NCBI RefSeq assembly: GCF_902167145.1
Contig: NC_050100.1
Span: 201,041,974-201,105,973, forward strand
DNA length: 64,000 nucleotides
Source: Zea mays
Lineage: Eukaryota; Streptophyta; Magnoliopsida; Poales; Poaceae
Reading direction: 5' to 3'
The notes under the pieces were generated by a model that saw only the letters and a program-made list of their open reading frames with translations, was not told where the DNA came from and did not search any database. Both the position numbers and the translations under genes were made by a program. Shown piece by piece: positions 35,001 to 48,000 of the stretch; position 1 is the first letter of the stretch, and every line of letters begins with the position of its first letter.

Positions 35001-36409
35001 TTACAGTGGCTTGTTACTGGTGTGTGTTTCTCTGTCTCAAAATTTGAGGATCAGAAAGTGAATGGTTTTCTCTGGACAAAATTATTAAATTCTAGGGCAG
35101 AAGGGGTGCTTTGAACTACAACTATTATTTAACAGTGGGTAATTCTCTAAAACTTATTTTTGCTGACTTTTAGGTGTCATAACATGACTTGATACAAATT
35201 TCTAGCCATTAATACCTTTTAAATATTTTCCTATGGTTTTCTCAAGTTTCTAGCAAAATGGGTGCTTTCTACTACCACTATAGTTGAAAAACATCAAACA
35301 ACAAAGTTCTTATTTTTCTTGGGTATTATTTTGTGCAAGAGCAATCATTCTGAAGTTTGGCCTCTTTTTGCTTAAGGGAAGGGGTGGTTTGCATTTTTTG
35401 AATTAAATGGCCTTTCTCATAAATTACTAGCAAAAGGTATGGGTTTACTTCTTTTTCATGGGTTTGCATTTTTCTCTGGTAGTTTATCTCATCATGGACT
35501 TAGCTAATTTTTGGTTGCCCATTATCACATTATTTGGGGTTGTTCATGAGTTAGTTGGAAAATGCCTTATTATCACTTTGCATTTATTTTCCTTACTTAA
35601 AGAGTTGGGCTGGGGTGCTCTGTATTTTTGTAGTGGGGCTCTGGTGGTTGTAAGTCCACTGGATTTTTATTAATCATTTTGGTTATAGTTTGTAACTCTA
35701 ATAATTGATTTTCAGTCCATATAAGGCTAAACAAATCATTTTAATTTAAAACTGGTCCAAACTAATGGTCTCTGTATTTTTCCTAGGTTCTTTGTTACAT
35801 AAGTAAACTAGGAAAAATAATCTTAATCACTGTTCATTAATTTCTAATGCCTTTCTGATTTTCCCTATGTTTTGGACAAAATAGCTTTAAATGAATAACT
35901 ACATCATAATTTCTAATGCTGGGGTTCCTACTATTTTTAAACAGTGTCTAAATAAGGTTTGAATATCTACAAATTTTCTTAAGTTCAACACAGAAGAAAA
36001 ACTAATTTTCCTTAATTAAACTGGGTTTAGTGGTTTTCTGTTTTTAAATTGAAACTCTAAAATTTTGAACAGAAAGCATGGGGTTCACTATTTTTAAATG
36101 ATAGGTCATAATATTCCAGAGCTAGCAAAATTGGTTTGACAACTTTTTATTAAGATTTCATCAAGTTATGGATTTTCTAAGTTCTCTGGTCATTTTTAAA
36201 AAGAATAACAGAATTGATTAAATGGAAATCCACTTTGCACTGGGGTCCCCGGCGGGTTTTCTAAGTTTTCTTCGCGAATCAGTCCTTAGGTTACTATTTA
36301 CATGAGTCACTGACATTACAGAAAACCCCTCGGGTTCTACAGATCCTAACCCGAGGTCCTTCTTCTACCTTAAACAGTAGTCGCGGCGAAGAAAAGGGCG
36401 GAGGGGCTT

Positions 36410-36415
36410 ACCGGC
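36410..36415 (-). promoter_or_regulatory. Candidate 5' splice site in the LTR leader
   Basis: On the - strand GCCGCCG is followed by GTAAGC (G at 36411). GC-rich sequence lies upstream and AT-rich sequence downstream, the usual plant exon-intron contrast. It is conserved in the other LTR at about 25904. A second candidate, TTTAAG followed by GTAGAAG, lies about 40 bp further on. There is no RNA evidence in hand. Confidence 0.45.
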
Positions 36416-36935
36416 GGCGAGATTGCTCCGGTGAAGCGGTCGAGGGCGAAGGGGAGGTCTTGGGGATCACAACGGTGTGCGGAACGTCGTCGCAGATGGC
36501 CGGAGTCGGTCGGTCCACGCGCACAGGCGGGGATGCTCGTCGGCGGCGAGGAGACCGGCCTGGTCACGGCGAGATAGTCCAATCAAATGGGTCAGGGAGG
36601 TCCACGGGATGCTAGAGAAGCTATGAGCGCAAGGAATTGGTCGGAGACTCACTGGATAGCTCGGTCCACGCGCGGCGGCGGAAGACCGAAGTCCGGTGAG
36701 GTCGATCTCGGGCCTCCGGTGAAGTCCGGCCGGGTCCGAGGGCTTGGCAAGCCTCACGGGCTACTGGCGGAGCTAGCCGAAGCACTGGCTTGCCCAGAGG
36801 ATGGCTGGAGGGGGCTGGCCACGATGGCCGAAGCTCTGGCGGCAATGGCGGGCGGAATTAAGCTCGCCGGAGCTAAGGGAAAGTGGCTGGCCGGTGAGGG
36901 TGAGTGCGGGGCGAAGTGGGGCGCGCCTGGGAAGG

Positions 36936-36943
36936 CTTTATAG
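36936..36943 (-). promoter_or_regulatory. TATA box of the 5' LTR (retrotransposon promoter)
   Basis: CTATAAAG on the - strand lies about 870 bp from the start of the LTR, with a GC-rich presumptive leader directly downstream. It would drive leftward transcription of the whole element. No other well-placed TATA box stood out. Confidence 0.55.
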
Positions 36944-37808
36944 GCACGGCGCGGTGCACGGGCGGTCGTGGACCGGCGAGTGCGCGCGGGCGTGCACTGG
37001 GAGGCGCGGTGCGCGAACGGGCGTGAACCAGGGGTGTCAGCCGTGGTCGAACACGTGTTCCCGTTGCCTCTGCCCCTGTTCAAGCGCCGATTGGGAGAAA
37101 ATCTTCGCGAATTTGGGCAAGATCACTGCAAGGGATTTGTTCACCAGACCAAGCTTTGTCTTTTGTGTATGGACGACGTGCGGTTTTAGGCTAGGGACAG
37201 GGAGTTGTAGCGTCACCAAGGTGCCAGTGTCAGAATGCCTGGTCCCGAGGTTAAGCTGCGCCAAAACCGTGCCAAACGAATTTGGTTTGAGTTCAAACTT
37301 TCCCAGAATGTGTTCAAAGGAATTTGGCACAACTTTGATATTTGGATCTTCTGGCTTTGAGTTTTGAAAAACAGAGAACACAGATGATCTTTGAGAAGGG
37401 GTCTGAAATTCAGAAATCTGAATTTCTCTAAGGGTTCATAGCTCAAGGCTGATTTGGGAATTTATTTGAGTTATTTTGGCTAAGCCTTCTCAATCTTTCT
37501 TGTTGCTTAATAAATATACTTTAACTTATATAATTGGCTCAACTCAAAATTTTAAACTTTTCATCCCCTTTTTCATATTTTCTTGAATTTTGTTCATGGG
37601 GCTTACTTAGGGTTTTTAATTAGGGTTGCACATTCTACCCTTTTCAAGGACTCAATTGTTTTGATCATGACACTTTTAAGTATATACTTGGTGAATTCTT
37701 TATTACTTAAGTTATTTTGATGCTCATGCTTACTTTGGTTCACATAAAATAATGGCTCTTAGGTTTGGCATTTGAGAGAAACCCAAGGTGACACTGGGGT
37801 GTCACAAT

Positions 37809-37813
37809 AAGTT
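37809..37813. repeat. Target-site duplication ATAAG (right)
   Basis: Partner of 20052-20056; the interrupted knob180 monomer resumes with AAGTTTCCTTGCC. Confidence 0.95.
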
Positions 37814-38092
37814 TCCTTGCCATAGATCACATTCTTGGATTTTTGGTGGAGACCATTTCTTGGTCAAAAATCCGTAGGTGTTAGCCTTCGGTATTATTGA
37901 AAATGGTCGTAGATGGCTATTTTCGACAAAATGGGGGTTGTGTGGCCATTGATCATCGACCAGAGGCTCACACACCTCACCCCACATATGTTTCCTTGCC
38001 ATAGATCACATTCTTGGATTTCTGGTGGAGATCATTTCTTTGTCAAAAATCCGTAGGTGTTAGCCTATGGTATTATTGAAAATGGTCGTTCA
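37809..38092 (-). repeat. knob180 satellite array, remainder of block 3 (reverse orientation)
   Basis: About 1.6 monomers continuing block 3 on the far side of the retrotransposon. It ends at a third orientation switch, where GGTCGTTCAT runs into TTTTTGACCAAGAAATGG. Confidence 0.93.
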
Positions 38093-38097
38093 TTTTT
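38088..38097. other. Orientation-switch junction 3
   Basis: Reverse-orientation GAAAATGGTCGTTCAT joins forward-orientation ATTTTTGACCAAG, sharing AT. It lies 284 bp from the retrotransposon insertion point. Confidence 0.85.
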
Positions 38098-38701
38098 GAC
38101 CAAGAAATGGTCTCCACCAGAAATCCAAGAATGTGATCTATGGCAAGGAAACATTTGTGGGGTGAGTTGTATGAGCCTCTGGTCGATTATCAATGGCCAC
38201 ATAACCCCCATTTTTGTTGAAAATAGCCATGAACGACTATTTTCAATGACACTGAAGCCTAACACCTACGGATTTTTGACCAAGAACTGGTCTCCACCAT
38301 AGATCCAAGAATGTGATATATGGCAAGAAAACATATGTGTAGTGAGGTGTATGAGCCTTTGGTTGAAGATAAATGGCCACTCAACCCCCATTTTTGTCGA
38401 AAATAGCCATGAATGACCATTTTCAATAATACCGAAGGCTAACACCTACGGATTTTTGACCAAGAAATGGTCTCCACCAGAAATCCAAGAATGTGATCTA
38501 TGGCAAGGAAACATATGTGTAGTGAGGTGTATGAGCCTCTGGTCGAAGATCAATGGCGAAACAACCCCCATTTTTATCGAAAATAGCCATGAATGACCAT
38601 TTTCAAAAATACCGAAGGCTAACACATTCGGATTTTTGCCCAAGAAATGGTCTCCATCAGAAATCTAAGAATGTGATCTATGGCAAGGAAACATATGTGG
38701 G

Positions 38702-39060
38702 GTGAGGTGTACAAGCCTCTGGTCGATGATAAATGGCCATACAACCCCCATTTTTTATCAAAATAGCCATGAACGACCATTTTCAATAATACCAGAGGCT
38801 AACACCTACAGATTTTTGACCAAGAAATGGTCTCCACCAGAAATCCAAGAATGTGATCTATGGCAAGAAACATATGTGGGGTGAGGTGTACGAGCCTCTG
38901 GTCGATGATAAATGGCCATACAACCCCCATTTTTTATCAAAATAGCCATGAACGACCATTTTCAATAATACCAGAGGCTAACACCTACATATTTTTGACC
39001 AAGAAATGGTCTCCACCAGAAATCCAAGAATGTGATCTATGGCAAGGAAACATATGTGGG
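38702..39060 (+). repeat. Single-monomer tandem duplication
   Basis: Two adjacent monomers at 179-bp offset share CATTTTTTATCAAAATAGCC and AATACCAGAGGC, variants not seen together elsewhere in the block. The second copy has only a few differences. Confidence 0.75.
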
Positions 39061-42000
39061 CTGAGATGTATGAGCCTCTGGTCGATGATCAATGGCCACA
39101 CAACCCCCATTTTTGTCGAAAATAGCCATGAACGACCATTTACAATAATATCGAAGGCTAACACCTACGGATTTTTGACCAAGAAATGGTCCCCACCAAA
39201 AATTCAAGAATTTGATCTATGGCAAGGAAACATATGTGGGGTGAGGTGTACGAGCCTCTGGTCTATGATCAATGGCCACACAACCCCCATTTTTGTCGAA
39301 AATAGCCATGAACGACCATTTTCAATAATACCGAAGGCTAACACCTACAGATTTTTGACCAAGAAATCGTCTCCACCAGAAATCCAAGAATATGATCTAT
39401 GGCAAGGAATTATATGTCGGGTGAGGTGTACGAGCCTCTGGTCGATGATCAATGGCCACACAACCCCCATTTTTGTCGAAAATAGCCATGAACGACCATT
39501 TTCAATAATACCGAAGGCTAACACGTACGGATTTTTGACCAAGAAATGGTCTCCACGAGAAATCCAAGATTTTGATCTATGGCAATAAAACATATGTGGG
39601 GTGAGGTGTACGAGCCTCTAGTCGATGATCAATGGCCACAGAACCCCCATTTTTGTCGAAAATAGCCATGACGACCATTTTCAATAATACCGAAGGCTAA
39701 CACCTACGGATTTTTGACCAAGAAATGGTCTCCACCAGAAATCCAAGAATGTGATGTATGGCAAGGAAACATATGTGGGGTGAGGTGTACGAGCCCTTGG
39801 TCGATTATCAATGGCCACACAACCCCCATTATTGTCGAAAATAGCCATGAACGATTATTTTCAATGACACTGAAGGCTGACACCTATGGATTTTTGACCA
39901 AGAACTGGTCTCCACCATAGATCCAAGAATGTGATCTATGGCAAGAAAACATATGTGTAGTGAGGTGTATGAGCCTCTGGTTGAAGATAAATGGCCACAC
40001 AACCCCCATTTTTGTCGAAAATAGCCATGAATAACCATTTTCAATAATACCGAAGGCTAACATCTACGGCAAGGAAACATATGTGGGTGAGGTGTATAAG
40101 CCTCTGGTCGATGATTAATGGCCATAGAACCTCTATTTTGTCAAAAATAGCCATGAACAACCATTTTCAATAATACCGAAGGCTAACACGTACGGAATTT
40201 TGACCAAGAAATGCTCTCCACTAGAAATCCAAGAATGTGATCTATGGCAAGGAAACATATGTGGGGTGAGGTGTACGAGCCTCTGGTCGATGATAAATGG
40301 CCACACAACCCCCATTTTTGATGAAAATAGTCATTAACGACCATTTTCAATAATACCGAAGGCTAACACCTACGGATTTTTGACCAACAAATGGTCTCCA
40401 CCAGAAATCCAAGAATGTGGTCTATGGCAAGGAAACATATGTGGGGTGAGGTGTATGAGCCTTTGGTCGATGATCAATGGCCACACAACCCCCATTTTTG
40501 TCGAAAATAGCTACGAACGACCATTTTCAATAATACCTAAGGCTAACACCTACGGATTTTTGACCAAGAAATGGTCACCACCAGAAATCCAAGAATGTGA
40601 TCTATGGCAAGGAAACATATGTGGGGTGAGGTGTACGAGCCTCTGGTCGATAATCAATGGCCACACAACCCCCATTTTTGTCGAAAATAGCCATAAATGA
40701 CCATTTTCAATAATACCGAAGGCTAACACGTACGGATTTTTAACCAAAAAGTGGTCTCCACCAGAAATCCAAGAATATGATCTATGGCAAGTAAACATAT
40801 GTGGGGTGAGGTGTACGAGCCTCTGGTCGATGATAAATGGCCACACAACCCCCATTTTAGTCGAAAATAGCCATGAACGACCATTTTCAATAATATCGAA
40901 GGCTAACACCAACAGATTTTTGACCAAGAAATGGTCTCCACCAGAAATCCAAGAATGTGATCTATAGCAAGAAAACATATGTGGGGTGAAGTGTACGAGC
41001 CTCTGGTCGATGATCAATGGCCACACAACCCCCATTTTTGTCGAAAATAGCCATGAACGACCATTTTCAATGACAATGAAGGCTAACACCTATGGATTTT
41101 TGACCAAGAAATGGTCTCCACCAGAAATCCAAGAATGTGGTTTATGGCAAGGAAACATATGTGGGGTGAGGTGTATGAGCCTTTGGTCGATGATCAATTG
41201 CCACACAACCCCCATTTTTGTCGAAAATAGCCATGAACGACCATTTTCAATAATACCGAAGGCTAACACCTACGGATTTTTGACAAAGAAATGGTCTCCA
41301 CCAGAAATTCAAGAATGTGATCTATAGCAAGGAAACTTATGTGGGGTGAGGTGTACGAGCCTCTGGTCGATGATCAATGGCGACACAACCCCCATTTTTG
41401 TCGAAAATAGCCATGAATGACCATTTTCAATGACACTGAAGGCTAACACCTACGAATTTTTGACCAACAAATGGTTTCCACGAGAAATCTAAGATTGTGA
41501 TCTATGGCAAGAAAACATATGTGGGGTGAAGTGTACGAGGCTCTGGTCAATGATCAATGGCCACACAACCCCCATTTTTGTCGAAAATAGCCATGAATGA
41601 CCATTTTCAATGACACTGAAGGCTAACACCTATGGATTTCTGACCAAGAAATGGTCTCCACCATAAATCCAAGAATGTGATCTATGGCAAGGAAACATAT
41701 GTGTAGTGAGGTGTATGAGCCTCTGGTCGAAGATCAATGGCCACACAACCCCCATTTTTGTCGAAAATAGCCATTAATGACCATTTTCAAAAATACCAAA
41801 GGCTAACACATTCGGATTTTTCCCAAGAAATGGTCTCCACCAGAAATCCAAGAATGTGATCTATGGCAAGGAAACATATGTGGGGTGAGGTGTACGAGCC
41901 TCTGGTCGATGATCAATGGCCACACAACCCCCATTTTGACGAAAATAGCCATCAACGACCATTTTCAATAATACCGAAGGCTAACACGTACGAATTTTTG

Positions 42001-45000
42001 ACCAAGAAATGGTCTCCACCAGAAATTCAAGAATGTGATCTATGGCAAGGAAACATATGTGGGGTGAGGTTTACGAGCCTCTAGTCGATGATAGATGGCC
42101 ACACAACCCCCATTTTTGATGAAAATAGCCATGAGCGACCATTTTCAATAATACTAGAGGCTAACACCTACGGATTTTTGACTAAGAAATGGTCTCCACT
42201 AGAAATCCAAGAATGTGATCTATGGCAAGGAAACATATGTGGGGTGAGGTGTATGAGCCTCTAGTCGATGATCAATGGCCACACAACCCCCATTTTTGTC
42301 GAAAATAGCCTTGAACGACCATTTTCAATAATACCGAAGGCTAACACCTACGGATTTTTGACCAAGAAATGGTCTCCACTAGAAATCCAAGAATGTGATC
42401 TACGGCAAGGAAACATATGTAGGGTGAGGTGTACGAGCCTCTGGTCGATGATCAATGGCCACACAACCCTATTTTTTGTCGAAAATAGCCATGAACGACC
42501 ATTTTCAATGACACTGAAGGCTAACAACTACGATTTTTTGACCAAAAAATGGTCTCCACCATAAATCCAAGAATGTGATCTACGGCAAGGAAAAATATGT
42601 GGGTTTAGGTGTACGAGCCTCTGGTCGATGATCAATGGCCACACAACCCTAATTTTTGTCGAAAATAGCCATGAACGACCATTTTCAATGACACTGAAGG
42701 CTAACACCTACGGATTTTTGACCAAGAAATGGTCTCCACCAGAAATCAAAGAATGTGGGGGTGAGGTGTACGAGCCTTTGGTCGATGATCAATGGCCACA
42801 TGACCCCCATTTTTGTCGAAAAAAGCCATGAATGACCATTTTCAATAATACCGAAGGCTAACACGTACGGATTTTTGACCAAGAAATGGTCTCCACCAGA
42901 TATCCAAGAATGTGATCTATGGCATGGAAACATATGTGGGGTGAGGTGTATGAGCCTCTGGTCGATGATAAATGGCCACACAACCCTCATTTTTGTCGAA
43001 AATAGCCATGAACGACCATTTTCAATGACACTGAAGGCTAACACCTACGGATTTTTGACCAAGAAATGGTCTCCACAATAAATCCAAGAATGTGATCTAT
43101 GGCAAGGAAACATATGTGTAGTGAGGTGTATGAGCCTTTGGTCGAATATCAATGGCCACACAACCCCCATTTTTGTCGAAAATAGCCATGAACGACCATT
43201 TTGAATAGTACCGAAGGCTAAAACATTCAGATTTTTGACCAAAAATTGGTCTCCACCAGAAATCAAAGAATGTGATCTATGGCAAGGAAACATATGTGGG
43301 GTGAGGTTTACGAGCCTCTGGTCGATGATCAATGGCCACACAACCCCCATTTTTATCGAAAATAGCCATGAATGACCATTTTCAATAATACTGAAGGCTA
43401 ACACGTACAAATTTTTGACCAAGAAATGGTGTCCATAGGAAATCCAAGAATGTGATCTATGGCAAGGAAACATATGTGGGGTGAGGTGTACGAGCCTTTG
43501 GTCGATGATCATTGGCCACACAACCCCCATTTTTGTCGAAAATAGCCATGAATGACCATATTCAATAATACTGAAGGCTAACACGTACGGATTTTTGACC
43601 AACAAATGGTCTCCACCAGAAATCCAAGAATGTGATCTATGGCAAGGAAACATATGTGGGTTGAATTGCACGAGCCTCTGGTCGATGATAAATGGCCCCG
43701 ACCCCCATTTTAGTCGAAAATAGCCATGAACGACCATTTTCAATAATACTGAAGGCTAACACCAACAAATTTTTGACCAAGGAATGGTCTCCTCCAGAAA
43801 TCCAAGAATGTGATCTATGGAAAGAAAACATATGTGGGGTGAAGTGTACCAGCCTCTGGTCGATGATCAGTGGCCACACAACCCCCATTTTTGTCGAAAA
43901 TAGCCATGAACGATCATTTTCAATGACACTAAAGGCTAACACCTATGGATTTCTGACCAAGAAATGGTCTCCACCATAAATCCAAGAATGTAATCTATGG
44001 CAAGGAAACATATGTGTATTGAGGTGTATGAGCCTCTGGTCGAAGATCAATGGCCACACAACCCCCATTTTTGTCGAAAATAGCCATGAATGACCATTTT
44101 CAAAAATACCAAAGGCTAACACATTCGGATTTTTGCCCAAGAAATGGTCTCCACCAGAAATCCAAGAATGTGATCTATGGCAAGGAAACATATGTGGGGT
44201 GAGGTGTACGAGCCTCTGGTCGATGATCAATGGCCACAAAACCTCCATTTTGCCGAAAATAGCCATGAACGACCATTTTCAATAATACCGAAGGCTAACA
44301 CGTACGAGTTTTTGACCAAGAAATGGTCTGCACCAGAAATCCAAGAATGTGATCTATGGCAAGGAAACATATGTGGGGTGAGGTTTATGAGTCTCTAGTC
44401 GATGATAAATGGCCACACAACCCCCATTTTTTATGAAAATTGCCATGAGCGACCATTTTCAATAATACTAGAGGCTAACACCTACGGATTTTTGTCCAAG
44501 AAATGGTCTCCACCAGAAATCCAAGAATGTGATCTATGGCAATGAAACATATGTGGGGTGAGGTGTATGAGCCTGTGGTCGATGATCAATGGCCACACAA
44601 CCCCCATTTTTGTCGAAAATATCCATGAACGACCATTTTCAATAATACCGAAGGCTAACACCTACGGATTTTTAACGAAGAAATGGTCTCCACCAGAAAT
44701 CCAAGAATGTGATCTACGGCAAGGAAACATATGTGGGGTGAGGTGTATGAGCCTCTGGTCGACGATCAATGGCCACACAACCATAATTTTTGTCGAAAAT
44801 AGCCATGAACGACCATTTTCAATGACACTGAAGGCTAACACCTACGGAATTTTGGCCAAGAAATGGTCTCCACCATAAATCCAAGAATGTGATCTATGGA
44901 AAGGAAACATATATGTAGTGAAGTGTATGAGCCTCTGGTCGAAGATCAATGGCCACAACACCCATTTTTGTCGAAAATAGCCATGAATGACCATTTTCAA

Positions 45001-48000
45001 TAATACCGAAGGCTAACACATTCAGATTTTTGCCCAAGAAATGGTCTCCACCAGAATTCCAAGAATGTGATCTATGGCAAGGAAACATATGTGGGGTGAG
45101 GTGTACGAGTCTCTGGTCGATGATCAATGGCCACACAACCCCCATTTTTGTCGAAAATAGCCATAAACGACCATTTTCAATGACACTGAAGGCTAACACT
45201 CACGGATTTTTGACCAAGAAATAATCTCCACCATAAATCCAAGAATGTGATCTATGGCAAGGAAACATATGTGTAGTGAGGTGTATGAGCCTCTGGTCGA
45301 ATATCAATGGCCACACAACACTTATTTTAGTCGAAATAGCCATGAACGACCATTTTCAATAGTACCGAAGGCTAACACATTCGGATTTTTGACCAAGAAA
45401 TGGTCTCCACGAGAAATCAAAGAATGTGATCTATGGCAAGGAAACATATGTGGGGTGAGGTTTATGAGCCTCTGGTCGATGATCAATGGCCACACAACCC
45501 CCATTTTTGTCGAAAATCGCCATGAATGACCATTTTCAATAATACCGAAGGCTAACATGTATGGATTTTTGACCAAGAAATGGTCTCCACCAGAAATCCA
45601 AGAATGTGATCTATGGCAAGGAAACATATGTGGGGTGAGGTGTACAAGCCTCTGGTCGATGATAAATGGCCACACAACCCCCATTTTAGACGAAAATAGC
45701 CATGAACGACCATTATCAATAATACCGAAGGCTAACACCAACGGATTCTTGACAAAGAAATGGTCTCCACCAGAAATCCAAGAATGTGATCAACGGCAAG
45801 AAAACATATGTGGGGTAAAGTGTACGAGCCTCTGGTCGATGATCAATGGCCACACAACCCCCATTTTAGACGAAAATAGCCATGAACGACCATTTTCAAT
45901 GACACGGAAGGCTAACACCTATGGATTTTTGACCCAAAAATGTTCTCCACCATAAATCCAAGAATGTGATCTATGGCAAGGAAACATAAGTGAGGTGAGG
46001 TGTACGAGCCTCTTGTCGATGATAAATGGCCACACAACCCCTATTTTTGATGAAAATAGCCATGAACGACCATTTTCAATAATACCGAAGGCTAACACCT
46101 ACGGATTTTTGACCAAGAAATGGTCTCCACCAGAAATCCAAGAATGTGATCTATGGCAAGGAAACATACGTGGGGTGAGGTGTATGAGCCTCTGGTCAAT
46201 GATCAATGGCCACACAACCCCCATTTTTGTTGAAAATAGCCATGAACCACCATTTTCAATAATACCGAAGGATAACACCTACAGATTTTTGACCCAGAAA
46301 TGTTCTCCACCAGAAATCCAAAATGTGATCTATGGCAAGGAAACGTATGTGGGGTGAGGTGTACGAGCCTCTAGTCGATGATCAATGGCCACAGAACCCC
46401 ATTTTTGTCGAAAATAGCCATGAACGACCATTTTCAATGACACTGAAGGCTAACACCTACGGATTTTTGACCAAGAATTGGTCTCCACCATAAATCCAAG
46501 AATGTGATCTATGGCAAGGAAACATATGTGGAGTGAGGTGTATGGGCCTCTGGTCGATGATCAATGGCCACACAACGCCCATTTTTGTCTAAAATAGCGA
46601 TCAACGACCATTTTGAATAATACTGAAGGCTAACACGTATGGATTTTTGACCAAGAAATGGTCTCCACCAGAAATCCAAGAATGTGATCTATGGCAAGGA
46701 AACATATGTGGGGTGAGGTGTACGAGCCTCTGGTCGATGATCAATGGCCACACAACCCCCATTTTTGTCTAAAATAGCCATGAACGACCATTTTCAATGA
46801 CACTGAAGGCTAACACCTCCGGAATTTTGACCAAGAAATGGTCTCCACCATAAATCCAAGAATGTGATCTATGGCAAGGAAACATATGTATAGTGAGGTG
46901 TATGAGCCTCTGGTCAAAGATCAATGCCCAAACAAACCCCATTTTTCTTGAAAATAGCCATGAATGACCATTTTCAATAATACCAAAGGCTAACACATTC
47001 AGATTTTTGCCCAAGAAATGGTCTCCACTAGAAATCCAAGAATGTGATCTATGGCAACGAAACATATGTGGGGTGAGGCGTATGAGCCTCTGGTCGATGA
47101 TCAATGGCCACACAACCCCCATTTTTGTCGAAAATAGCCATGAACGACCATTTTCAATGACGTTGAAGGCTAACACTCACAGATTTTTGACCAAGAAATG
47201 GTCTCCACCATAAATCCAAGAATGTGATATATGGCAAGGAAACATATTTGTAGTGAGGTGTATGAGCCTCTGGTCGAATATCAATGGCCACACAACCCTT
47301 ATTTTTGTCGAAGATAGCCATGAACGACCATTTTCAATAGTACTGAAGGCTAACACATTCGGATTTTTGACTAAGAAATGGTCTCCACCAAAAATCAAAG
47401 AATGTGATCTATGGCAAGGAAACATATGTGGGGTGAGGTTTATGAGCCTCTGGTCAATGATCAATGGCCACACATACCCCATTTTTGTCGAAAATAGCCA
47501 TGAATGACCATTTTCAATAATACCGAAGGCTAACACGTACGGGTTTTTTAGCAAGAAATGATCTCCTCCAGAAATCCAAGAATGTGATCAATGGCAAGAA
47601 AACATATGTGGGGTAAAGTGTACGAGCCTCTGGTCGATGATCAATGGCCACACAACCCCCATTTTTGTCAAAAATAGCCATGAACAACCATTTTCAATGA
47701 CACGGAAGGCTAACACCTACGGATTTTTGACCAAGAAATGGTCTCCACCATAAATCCAAAAATGTGATCTATGGCAAGGAAACATATGTGAGGTGAGGTG
47801 TACGAGCCTCTGTCGATGATCAATGGCCACACAACCCTCATTTTTGTCGAAAATAGCCATGAACGACCATTTTCAATGACACTGAAGGCTAACACCTACG
47901 GATTTTTGACCAAGAAATGGTCTCCACCATGAATCCAAAAATGTGATCTATGGCAAGGAAACATATGTGGGTTGAGGTGTATGGGCCTCTGGCCAATGAT

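Larger units (their letters stand above)
20057..37808 (-). mobile_element. Ty3/gypsy chromovirus LTR retrotransposon, probably Tekay/Del lineage, degenerate
   Basis: A complete but inactive LTR retrotransposon lies inside a knob180 monomer and is transcribed right to left. Its structure in element order is: 5' LTR 33504-37808, PBS 33490-33501, extra ORF 33125-32250, gag-pol frame 31991-27561, polypurine tract about 27321-27309, and 3' LTR 20057-27308. The domain order PR-RT-RH-INT followed by a C-terminal chromodomain places it among chromoviruses. The Tekay assignment is from memory of that lineage's general layout. The LTRs look closely similar: by eye I count about eight substitutions in the first roughly 560 bp, suggesting fairly recent insertion. 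Three in-frame TAG codons and an LTR deletion make it non-autonomous. A foreign solo LTR is nested in the 3' LTR. Confidence 0.93.
33504..37808 (-). repeat. 5' LTR of the retrotransposon (right copy)
   Basis: 4305 bp, collinear with the left LTR except for lack of the nested solo LTR and a deletion of about 376 bp at 34995/34996. In element order it has an AT-rich U3 of roughly 870 bp, a TATA box (36943-36936), a GC-rich segment of about 0.5 kb to a candidate splice donor (36412/36411), and then about 2.9 kb of largely AT-rich sequence with two exon-like islands. Other GC-rich frames in it look like composition artefacts. Confidence 0.94.
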
